A stretch of DNA of 39,813 nt from CAISIP01 sp031367285 (GTDB taxonomy: Bacteria; Pseudomonadota; Gammaproteobacteria; Burkholderiales; Burkholderiaceae_C), in assembly GCA_031367285.1 (NCBI GenBank), contig JANLPN010000306.1, forward strand, positions 1-39,813. The letters are read 5' to 3'. The translations under genes were made by a program, and so were the position numbers. The notes below the pieces were generated by a model. It was given only the letters and a program-made list of their open reading frames with translations, did no database searches and was not told the origin of the DNA. Below are positions 8,335 through 15,329 of this stretch, one piece after another (position 1 is the first letter of the stretch; the number at the start of each line of letters is the position of its first letter).

Positions 8335-10011
8335 TCAATTCGGCCAGGGTACGTTCGCGATCAAAAGGTCCGTCTTCGACTGATTTTCCCATGCGGATTT
8401 GACTGCCTTGCAATTGCCGGAGGGCACTACGGCACACATTCGGCGCAACCACAAGCTCGCTTCAGCCGGTTGATGTTTCCAGACTAACGCTACGGCGAGC
8501 TTGTGAATAACTCCGGCATTCGGGTTAAGGCTCGCCACATTACGCATCCAGTTAAGCTCCTCTTCGCTCATACTTGGGCTGGGTTCAAATCGGGCTAACG
8601 CAATAACATCGCGCAACTGGCCAAGCAAGAGCACATCCGGTGGATCACGCGAGGCATTGATACGAATATTGGCCCATTCAAATCGCAGAACCTGGTAGCT
8701 GGTCTCGACACGGGCATAGTCGCGCACCATCAAGGCCAGCAGTGCAGCGCACGCAAACCAAAGCAGAAGCATTAACCTGCGCAACCCAAAGACCATCATG
8801 CGTCCATGCAGACGAACGTCCAAAGACCCTACGACCATACCTACAGGCAACAGAAAGTACGCATATTGCAGCGGAAGTTCCAGCATGGCGTGGTTGCCTA
8901 CTACAACAACCAGAAGAAACAGCAATGCACTGCCCGCGTCGTTGACGGCGCGAAGGCGTCGCCACAACCAAAGGAGGACAAGACCTGACAGTGTCAACCC
9001 CAACGGAATTCCATTCCAAATAAGAAAATCCAGAAAGACGTTGTGGGCGTGCGAAAACAGCACTCCCAAAGGCGGATGATTGGCTGCTGCCGCCAACTGT
9101 GCGGTGGCTACCTGGTTCCACCCAAAGCCTAACCAGGGCCTTTGCCAGAGCGCTTCAATGAGAATTGTCCAAATCCGAGGTCGCATCTCGGAGGACATAC
9201 GTGTCAAAGCCTCGATCTCGCCCTCCATCGACCCGAGCAGCATGCCTTGGGTGGCGAGGGGGACAATCCAGACGAAGCAAAAAAAGCATGCGGCCAGCCC
9301 AGTGGCGACCCACGGCGAAATGCGCCATGGCCAAAAAGGCCGCCAATACCATGCGGCCGCAGCCAACAAAATGACACTGATCCACGCGGTGCGCGATGCC
9401 GTTAGCGCTAGGCCAAACAGGAGAAAAACTACCGCCGCTATCGCCACCATAGGCCGGATGTGAGCGCGCCAGGCCCCCCAAACCAGCGCCAACACCCCCC
9501 ATAACAGGAGCGTACCTAACTGATTCGGTTGCCCAAAATTGGCATATGGGCGGCCGAACCCGTTACCCATGGACCAAATATCCATCAGATCCAATTGGAG
9601 CCATTGGTGCAATTGCAAACCAACCGACACCATGGCCGCAATTCCTATGGCCATGAACAAGCCATCCCCGACCTGCCCCAGACTGCATTGCTCCCACCTC
9701 TGCCCCACAAAGATGGAAAGGGCAAACCCGAGAAGGTAGGAAAACGGCATCCAGGCGGTACCGGCCGACGTAATCGTGCCTGCAGCAAATTGCAGCCACG
9801 GAGTGACCAACAGGCCGAGGACGACAATGCCGGACGCCGACGCCCGCAGTTGCTCTCGGGTACGCCACAACACGGCCGCAGCTATGAGCAAATACATCGC
9901 TGCGGCCCAGGCGTCCATATGGAACGCAGACCAGGGAACATAGTGATTGGGCAGCAGCCAACACCACGATAGGGCGGTAGCCCAGGCGATCAGCCAGAAC
10001 GGGGAAACCAC
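8335..10011 (-). CDS. PglL/TfpO-like O-oligosaccharyltransferase (first of tandem pair)
   Basis: From the GTG at 10011 this is a 558-residue multi-pass protein. It begins with a membrane segment followed by LPNHYVPWSAFHMDAWAA, the PNHY-PW-FH signature of the PglL_A region. Next comes RPYANFGQPNQLGTLLLWG, with the conserved N-x-x-Q-P-N-Q motif, and the Wzy_C loop SHAHNVFLDFLIWNGIPLGL with its His. A C-terminal soluble region extends past residue about 420. The frame stays open to 10353, but the added 114 residues are not membrane-like and read antisense into degenerate transposon sequence. PglL proteins also usually start right at this first helix, so I reject the long form. Expected role: en bloc transfer of an undecaprenyl-linked glycan to Ser/Thr of a periplasmic acceptor, plausibly the nearby pilin. 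Confidence 0.83.
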   Translation of the reverse strand: MVSPFWLIAWATALSWCWLLPNHYVPWSAFHMDAWAAAMYLLIAAAVLWRTREQLRASASGIVVLGLLVTPWLQFAAGTITSAGTAWMPFSYLLGFALSIFVGQRWEQCSLGQVGDGLFMAIGIAAMVSVGLQLHQWLQLDLMDIWSMGNGFGRPYANFGQPNQLGTLLLWGVLALVWGAWRAHIRPMVAIAAVVFLLFGLALTASRTAWISVILLAAAAWYWRPFWPWRISPWVATGLAACFFCFVWIVPLATQGMLLGSMEGEIEALTRMSSEMRPRIWTILIEALWQRPWLGFGWNQVATAQLAAAANHPPLGVLFSHAHNVFLDFLIWNGIPLGLTLSGLVLLWLWRRLRAVNDAGSALLFLLVVVVGNHAMLELPLQYAYFLLPVGMVVGSLDVRLHGRMMVFGLRRLMLLLWFACAALLALMVRDYARVETSYQVLRFEWANIRINASRDPPDVLLLGQLRDVIALARFEPSPSMSEEELNWMRNVASLNPNAGVIHKLAVALVWKHQPAEASLWLRRMCAVVPSGNCKAVKSAWENQSKTDLLIANVPWPN

Positions 10012-10379
10012 ACTGCAGATGTAGGGATCAATGGGAACGTCAACGCAAAAGAGGCCTTCTAAGAAGAACGGCACCTGTATAAGCCCCGTGGCGTTGAAGT
10101 CACGGGGGTGGAGCACTTGAATTTGAAGAGGAAGGGTGGGTGGCTGACCCAATGATCGATAGGATGGTTGAGTACGAATCTCCCCAACCATCTTTGCGGA
10201 GGCCAGGCCCCATGGATCGTAATGCCCGAAGCGGTTTGCATCAACGAGGAAACAGTCTCGGACAGTGGGTGCTGGCGACCCAGGAGGTGGAGTTTCAAAG
10301 CCCTGACGAATCCGGCATTGCTTGAGACGACCGAAGCGCGGATACCCGAGCACCGCGAGCGGTTGTATCCGCCCACGGG
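10012..10379. other. Intergenic stretch with no recognisable gene
   Basis: This stretch lies between the GTG start of the transferase gene and the first recognisable transposase remnant. Both strands hold open frames, but none gives a sequence I recognise. It may contain the decayed first 130 or so codons of the IS4-type transposase and the promoter of the transferase pair, but I could not align either convincingly. Confidence 0.6.
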
Positions 10380-11265
10380 TGCGTTGTTCATGTCATGCGC
10401 CAGGTGCTGGAGACCGGTGGCTCGCGCCAGAAGGCGCGCCCGCAATGGCTGTGGCGCGGTCGAGCCGTAAAGCTGGTGGGTGGCACCAAAGTCTCGATGA
10501 CTGATAGCCCGGAGAACCAGGCGTTTTATTCCCAGCTCAGCACCCAGGCAAGCGGTGCTGGATTTGCGCTTCCGCGACTGGTCATGATGATTTGCCTGGC
10601 CACTGGTGCGGCGCTCGATATGGCAGTTGGGCCACGCCGTGGCAAAGGCACTGGTGAACTCGCTCTGGTGCACTCTTTGCTCGAAGGCTTCTGCCCAGGC
10701 AATGTGATGCTCGCCGATGCCCTGCACTACAGCTATTTCCTGATCGCCGGCCTGTTTGGCGCGGGCATGGATGTGTGGTTCGACCAAAACGGAGCTCGCA
10801 TCACCGACTTTCGCTGTGGCCAGTCGGTGGCGCGCTTTACGCACAGCGCTGGAACGTCGAACTCGACCTGCGCAGGCCTAAGACTACCGCAGGCATGGAA
10901 GTGCTGATTTGCCAGAAGCCGCAGATGAACGAGAAACAGTTGTGGCGCCATCCGCTGGCCTACAGAATGATTTGACTGTTCATGGCGCAAGCCGCCAGCA
11001 ATTACCTGCGTGAACCCGCTCGAGCTGAATTTCAAGCACGCACCGTGCAACTGTGGACAGCGTGGCTATCGCCACACCTCTCGACCACGAGATGGATTGT
11101 TGGCGGCTGTTCACGCTCATCGCAGTGCAAGGTAGGCAACGGGCCCGGACGCATCGAGCCGAGAATGCGATAGCGACGACCCAAAGCCTACCCATGGTTG
11201 AAGATTGCGAGCGCCCAATCTCGACGAAAGATCAAGCGCCATGGTCCACGCATGGGAGAAAAAGT
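10380..11265 (+). pseudogene. Degenerate IS4-family transposase
   Basis: Conserved IS4-type DDE transposase sequence is visible but broken. From about 10395 one frame gives ARPQWLWRGRAVKLVGGTKV and SMTDSPENQAFYSQL (first Asp region), then PRLVMMICLATGAALDMAVG, VMLADALHYSYFLIAGL (second Asp region) and NGARITDFRCGQS. After about 10830 the reading moves to another frame: LYAQRWNVELDLRRPKTTAG (the Y-x-x-R-W-x-x-E-L-D motif with the catalytic Glu) and MEVLICQKPQMNEKQLW. In that frame a TGA falls at 10973-10975 and a TAG near 11170, after which RRPKAYPWLKI continues. Roughly 60 codons between the two parts appear deleted. The N-terminal 130 or so residues and clear terminal inverted repeats were not found. 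It is inactive and sits between the pilin gene and the two transferase genes. Confidence 0.85.
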
Positions 11266-11316
11266 AAGTGCAATTCCCCCAAAAGGAACCGTACCCGTTG
11301 CCGCGAGAAAGCTCAA

Positions 11317-11787
11317 CTAGCTTTTGCAACTTGAAGGCAGATATTTCGTATCAATCGGATTTGTTGCTGTAAGCGATGCATGATCTGCCTGTGCCGCAGG
11401 GCCGCAAACCCAGGTTACTTGCCCGTTGCTCTGCGCCGTTCCGACAAACTTCACACCGGTATTCTGGATCTTTGGCTCTGCGGTACTTGCGATCACAATG
11501 ATAGTGCCAGTTGTGGAGACCGTACTAACATACTCCACACCGGCAACAAATTTCGAGGCCTGAGTCGAAACTGGCGCACTTGCGGTAGGAGGAAATCCAC
11601 CATTAGCCTGTACAGACTCCGCCAGTGCGGTCTTCCCTGAAGAGCCAGCAAGAATTAATTCAGACACTTTGGCACGCACCGTGTAATCCTGATAGGCGGG
11701 CAGAGCGACAGCAGCCAAAATACCAATAATCGCAACGACGATCATCAACTCGATGAGGGTAAAGCCCTTTTGCATGGAACGCTTCAT
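11317..11787 (-). CDS. pilA: Type IV pilin (prepilin) major-subunit-like protein
   Basis: This 156-residue prepilin has a short basic leader MKRSMQKG, then the class III cleavage site G/F and the canonical helix FTLIELMIVVAIIGILAAVALPAYQDYT with Glu at mature position 5. PilD would remove the leader and N-methylate Phe1. The C-terminal globular part holds a single Cys pair (WVCGP and PSSCKS) that should form the D-region disulfide. The protein ends in Ser, one residue after Cys-Lys, as in group I Pseudomonas pilins glycosylated on the C-terminal Ser. An excellent AAGGAG lies six bases before the ATG, and a sigma-54-type promoter lies about 50 bp upstream. The gene follows the GAF/PilB-like ATPase gene on the same strand. 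Confidence 0.96.
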   Translation of the reverse strand: MKRSMQKGFTLIELMIVVAIIGILAAVALPAYQDYTVRAKVSELILAGSSGKTALAESVQANGGFPPTASAPVSTQASKFVAGVEYVSTVSTTGTIIVIASTAEPKIQNTGVKFVGTAQSNGQVTWVCGPAAQADHASLTATNPIDTKYLPSSCKS

Positions 11788-11838
11788 GAATAACTCCTTG
11801 GATTAAAAACAAACTACAAGAAATACATCGAGAATGTG

Positions 11839-11854
11839 AGCACGTTCCATGCCA
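11839..11854 (-). promoter_or_regulatory. Sigma-54 (RpoN) type -24/-12 promoter of the pilin gene
   Basis: On the minus strand the bases read TGGCATGGAACGTGCT. Against the consensus TGGCACG-N4-TTGCW this keeps the -24 GG and -12 GC at the correct spacing, with two deviations (C to T and T to G). Transcription would start near 11828, giving a leader of about 40 bases with AAGGAG before the ATG. Major pilin genes in Pseudomonas are RpoN/PilR dependent, which fits. Confidence 0.72.
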
Positions 11855-11933
11855 CACAATTTTCTCCGTTTGACAGCCAAGAATTGTGACTAATCAGGCC
11901 ACTTTGTCGCCCATCTGGAATTTTGACTACTGT

Positions 11934-11962
11934 GGAAAAAATTGAGCGACATTTTTGTCGTT
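11934..11962 (-). terminator. Candidate terminator after the GAF/PilB-like ATPase gene
   Basis: Ten bases past the ATPase stop, CGACA (11956-11960 read on minus) pairs with TGTCG (11947-11951) across a 4-base loop. CTCAATTTTTT follows on the minus strand. The stem is short, so this is a weak candidate. If functional it would separate the signalling operon from the sigma-54-driven pilin gene. Confidence 0.4.
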
Positions 11963-11971
11963 CCGCCTGCG

Positions 11972-14392
11972 TTACTTGATGCAGACTGACCTTACCATTT
12001 TGATGTCTGTCAGGCCCATCATGATCTTCTCCATGCCATCCATTTTCAGGGTGCGCATACCACCCTCCACCGCTGCGGCAAATATCTCGGCCACCCTGGC
12101 TCGCTCCTGAATCAGCTTCTTGATGTCGTCATCCGCAATCAGCAGTTCGTGCAAGCCAATGCGACCCTTATAGCCAGTCTTGTTGCATTTGTCACACCCC
12201 ACGTGACGAAAGAACTTGAGTTGCCCTTCTTGCCCATACGTCTTACGCCAGCTATCGATCAACTTCAGGGTTTCACCTTCGTAATCAACTTTCCAGGCGG
12301 CGGAATGCCGCAACTCTTCGGCGTATTCAGCCGCAAAAAGTCGCAACTCTTCCGCGTCCGGCACGTAGGACTCCTTGCAGTCACATAGCTTTTTGGCCAA
12401 GCGCTGGGCAAGAATGCCGAGTAGCGCGTCTGCAAAGTTGAAGGGATCCATGCCCATATCCAACAGGCGTGTGATGGACTCGGGCGCCGAGTTGGTATGC
12501 AAGGTCGAGAACACCAGATGCCCGGTGAGCGAGGCTTCCACGCCCATGGAAACGGTTTCTTTGTCACGCGACTCACCGACCATGATGATGTCGGGGTCAG
12601 CGCGCAAAAACGCGCGCATAACCAGCGCAAAGTCAATTCCGGCCTTCTTGTTGATCTGGACTTGCCGCAAACCTTTTTGCGTAATTTCGACCGGGTCCTC
12701 GGCAGTCCATATTTTGGTATCGGGCGTATTCAGGTGCTTGAGGATGGAGTGCAGCGTAGTGGTCTTGCCCGAACCTGTGGGGCCGCAAACATAAAAAAGT
12801 CCGTAAGGCTTCTCAACTGTGCGCACAACGCGCTCTTTGTTGTGGGGGGTCAGGCCCAGCTTGTCCAGCGGAATCGGTTCACCGGCAGCCAATATGCGCA
12901 TCACCACGTCCTCGACCCCGCCCGTGGACGGAATCGTGGCGACCCGAAGCTCAATGTCCAGCGGACCGTACTTCTTGAACTTTATCTTGCCGTCCTGAGG
13001 CTTGCGACGCTCCGAGATGTCGAGATCACACATAATCTTCAAGCGCGTCACCATCGCCTGACGAAAATGGGCCGGCACCTCGATATATGGCATCAAGGTG
13101 CCATCGATACGAAAACGGATGCCTGTTTTCAGCTTGCCTGGCATGGGCTCGATATGGATGTCCGACACCTTTTGGTTGTAGGCATCGATGATGACCTTGT
13201 TGACAAATTTGACGAGCTCGTTGTCGGCTGCGGCCGACTCCAGCGAGTCGTCGTTGGACCCGTCGTCGATCGGCCCGCCGTCCATGTCGGCCAAAAGCTG
13301 GTCGATCGAGCCACCCTCGGCCCCGGCTCCATAGAGCTGCCCAAGTGTTTCCTGAAACTCGGTGAGGGTCGTGACGCGATAGGCAAACTTGTTGATTCGT
13401 GGAAAAACCTGGGGCACGACCCGGGCGCCGCGGACTGCCTCAGGGTCCACGCACATGATGACCAGCCCTTCGGGCGACTCCTCCAGCGGAATCCAGCCTT
13501 GCTCCTCAATGAAATCGCGCTTCAAAGGCCCATGCAGCATTTCTGACCGAATCCGCCCGGAATTGAAAGGTTCATACGGGACGCCAAAGAACTTGGACAG
13601 CGACGGACCAATCTGTGTCGGCCGAATTTTGAAGTTCGCCATCAGCATGTACTCAACCGGCTTGTTTTCCGTACGAGCGTCAATCAGGCATTTCTCGAGC
13701 TCGCCGTCGGTGATGACGCCGTCGGTCACCAGCCCGTCGAACTTGTTGGCTTTGCGCCGTGACGCTTCGCTTGCTCTTTGCATGCGTTGTCGAATGGCAG
13801 TTGCAAGCGTCTTGCAGAGCTGTGCCACGCCTTCGACTTCGAGGGTACCAAACGGCTGATCACTCTTGTTGTTAATGATCTGCAGCACACCATGCAAAAC
13901 ATCCCCATCGAGAATGGGCGCAACCAGCATCTGGCGTGTTCTATAGCCAGACCGTTTGTCAACCTCCTTCAAAAATGTCAGTGATGGATGAACCTGCTTG
14001 AGTGCCTCATCGTCGTAGACGTCCGCCAGGTTGAGCAATTGCCGGCTGAATGCAGCGTAGCCCGCGAGACTCTGGGGCGATATCGGCAATTTCAGATCAC
14101 GACTGCTGTTGAGCCCTGTCTTGACTTTGGAGACAATGGCAGAGCGGTCCTCATTGACCGCGTACAGGGTCAAGCGATCTGCGTTGAGTAGCCGGCAGAT
14201 ATCCTGACTTGCCTCCAGCATGATCTGCTCAAGATTCTCCGTGTCGTGAATGCGGGCAGTGACGTTATGCAGTTGCTTGTAAAAGAGCGCCTCAAAAGTC
14301 ACGCCGCGCTTTTCCGGAGGCAGCTTCTGATTTTCAAAGAATGCCTGTTCGGAGGACTTCTCCGGCGCAGCGGGCTTCAAGACTGCGTTCAT
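11972..14392 (-). CDS. GAF domain-containing PilB/GspE-type secretion ATPase
   Basis: This 806-residue protein is longer than the usual 560-570 of PilB/GspE because of an N-terminal GAF domain (about 35-205). The GAF ends in a N175-K176...F181...E185 pattern. An MshEN/GSPII_E_N-like module follows (about 215-350), then the hexameric ATPase: the N2-type region IDAYNQKVSDIHIEPM (the K-x-S-D-I-H-I-E-P motif), Walker A GPTGSGKT at 537-544, Asp box near 565, Walker B DIIMVGE at 601-607 and His box HLVFSTLHTNSAPE. The C-terminal zinc motif has C670-x-C672 and C733-x2-C736; the first pair is one residue closer than the usual C-x2-C. Such ATPases power pilus extension or type II secretion. No pilC or pilD is adjacent. 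An AGAGG lies before the ATG, which overlaps the stop of a small upstream frame. Confidence 0.93.
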   Translation of the reverse strand: MNAVLKPAAPEKSSEQAFFENQKLPPEKRGVTFEALFYKQLHNVTARIHDTENLEQIMLEASQDICRLLNADRLTLYAVNEDRSAIVSKVKTGLNSSRDLKLPISPQSLAGYAAFSRQLLNLADVYDDEALKQVHPSLTFLKEVDKRSGYRTRQMLVAPILDGDVLHGVLQIINNKSDQPFGTLEVEGVAQLCKTLATAIRQRMQRASEASRRKANKFDGLVTDGVITDGELEKCLIDARTENKPVEYMLMANFKIRPTQIGPSLSKFFGVPYEPFNSGRIRSEMLHGPLKRDFIEEQGWIPLEESPEGLVIMCVDPEAVRGARVVPQVFPRINKFAYRVTTLTEFQETLGQLYGAGAEGGSIDQLLADMDGGPIDDGSNDDSLESAAADNELVKFVNKVIIDAYNQKVSDIHIEPMPGKLKTGIRFRIDGTLMPYIEVPAHFRQAMVTRLKIMCDLDISERRKPQDGKIKFKKYGPLDIELRVATIPSTGGVEDVVMRILAAGEPIPLDKLGLTPHNKERVVRTVEKPYGLFYVCGPTGSGKTTTLHSILKHLNTPDTKIWTAEDPVEITQKGLRQVQINKKAGIDFALVMRAFLRADPDIIMVGESRDKETVSMGVEASLTGHLVFSTLHTNSAPESITRLLDMGMDPFNFADALLGILAQRLAKKLCDCKESYVPDAEELRLFAAEYAEELRHSAAWKVDYEGETLKLIDSWRKTYGQEGQLKFFRHVGCDKCNKTGYKGRIGLHELLIADDDIKKLIQERARVAEIFAAAVEGGMRTLKMDGMEKIMMGLTDIKMVRSVCIK

Positions 14393-14532
14393 GGACGCCT
14401 CTGGGAATGCTGAGCCCCGAGTCCGCCAAAAGGGAATGAAGATTCGGCGAAAGGCTCGCCGTCATCCATGAGGTAGCCTGCAAGCCTCGCATTGCGGAGT
14501 TTCGCGTTCGAGAGCGGCCCGACGGTGCTCAT
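14389..14532 (-). CDS. Small 47-residue ORF bridging the phosphodiesterase and ATPase genes
   Basis: The frame starts ATG at 14532-14530, overlapping the phosphodiesterase stop as ATGA. It runs 47 sense codons without a stop and ends TGA at 14391-14389, overlapping the ATPase start codon, again as ATGA. An AGGA lies nine bases before its ATG. The peptide starts MSTVGPLSNAKLRNARLAGY and has a Pro/Gly/Phe-rich second half ending in SQRRP. It has no membrane segment and no match I recognise. Tight double overlap argues for translation (coupling between the flanking genes), either as a functional micro-protein or simply as a coupling device. The hairpin at 14445-14461 lies inside it. Existence as a protein is inference. 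Confidence 0.55.
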   Translation of the reverse strand: MSTVGPLSNAKLRNARLAGYLMDDGEPFAESSFPFGGLGAQHSQRRP

Positions 14533-15320
14533 AAGTCAAATTCCTGCCCCGCGCGCAGCCAGCGAATGTCATGCGTGACGTTGGGCCCCGATATCGAAGT
14601 CTGATCGAATTTCTGGATCTCAGCCATGATCAGATCAGTTTCGGCAGGCTTGGTATGGGTAATGTAGATGGGATAATTCTGGTCTTTTGCGATGCAGTCC
14701 AGTTCTTCCGCCAATACTACCGGCGAAAGGTGCAGGCTTAACTTGGCCAAGTCCTTTTCGCGATTACTGAAAGCTGTCTCGATCACCAGCATCGCGACGT
14801 TGAGTTGATTGACACGATTCCAGAAGGCGGGGTTTCGCTCTGTATCCCCCGAAAATACCCAACATCCGGTCCCGGACGTTACGGCATAGCCGGCTGCCGG
14901 CACGGTGTGGACAGCGGGTAAAACCTCGAGCAGCTTGCGATTTATTTGCAGGGTCTGGCCGGTATGAACTTCGTGAAAGCTGATAAACGGCGCCTCGGGA
15001 GTTGGAATTCGACTGAAATCAGGCCAGATCACGTCGTTGAAGATATGCGCCTTCAAGGCTGCAATCGTTCCAGCAAGTGCATGAATTTGGAGTGCCTGGC
15101 TGCGACGTGCCGCAACCGCATCAACCATAAGCGGCAAAGCTGCGACATGGTCCAGATGAGAATGCGTCAAGAACACGTGGTCGATACCACGCATTTCGTC
15201 CAGCGTAAGATCACCGACCCCGGTGCCTGCATCAATCAGGATATCGCCATCGATCAAAAAAGACGTGGTTCGGCAGTCTTTGGCAATGGCGCCGGAACAG
15301 CCCAACACACGCACTTTCAT
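14529..15320 (-). CDS. MBL-fold class II-type 3',5'-cyclic-nucleotide phosphodiesterase
   Basis: This 263-residue metallo-beta-lactamase-fold hydrolase has the metal-binding THSHLDHVA motif near residue 52, a GDTERNP segment with the bridging Asp, and a final ITHTKP His. The start MKVRVLGCSGAIAKDCRTTSFLI and the domain order resemble class II cAMP phosphodiesterases (yeast PDE1, Vibrio CpdP), rather than the RNase Z or lactonase branches. The predicted reaction is hydrolysis of cyclic nucleotide to 5'-NMP. The gene begins nine bases after a CHASE2 adenylate cyclase gene with an AAGGGG ribosome site, so maker and destroyer would be co-expressed. No signal peptide is seen; it should be cytoplasmic. 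Activity on cAMP is inferred from family resemblance and context. Confidence 0.82.
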   Translation of the reverse strand: MKVRVLGCSGAIAKDCRTTSFLIDGDILIDAGTGVGDLTLDEMRGIDHVFLTHSHLDHVAALPLMVDAVAARRSQALQIHALAGTIAALKAHIFNDVIWPDFSRIPTPEAPFISFHEVHTGQTLQINRKLLEVLPAVHTVPAAGYAVTSGTGCWVFSGDTERNPAFWNRVNQLNVAMLVIETAFSNREKDLAKLSLHLSPVVLAEELDCIAKDQNYPIYITHTKPAETDLIMAEIQKFDQTSISGPNVTHDIRWLRAGQEFDL

Positions 15321-15329
15321 GGTGGCCCC

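Noticed and set aside
10012..10353. N-terminal extension of the first transferase to 10353
   Set aside because: The extra 114 residues are not membrane-like, enter degenerate transposon sequence and would place the first helix far from the N-terminus. GTG at 10011 fits the family start.
12497..13546. Plus-strand frame of 349 codons inside the GAF-ATPase gene
   Set aside because: It is the antisense of the clearly conserved ATPase; no domain is visible.
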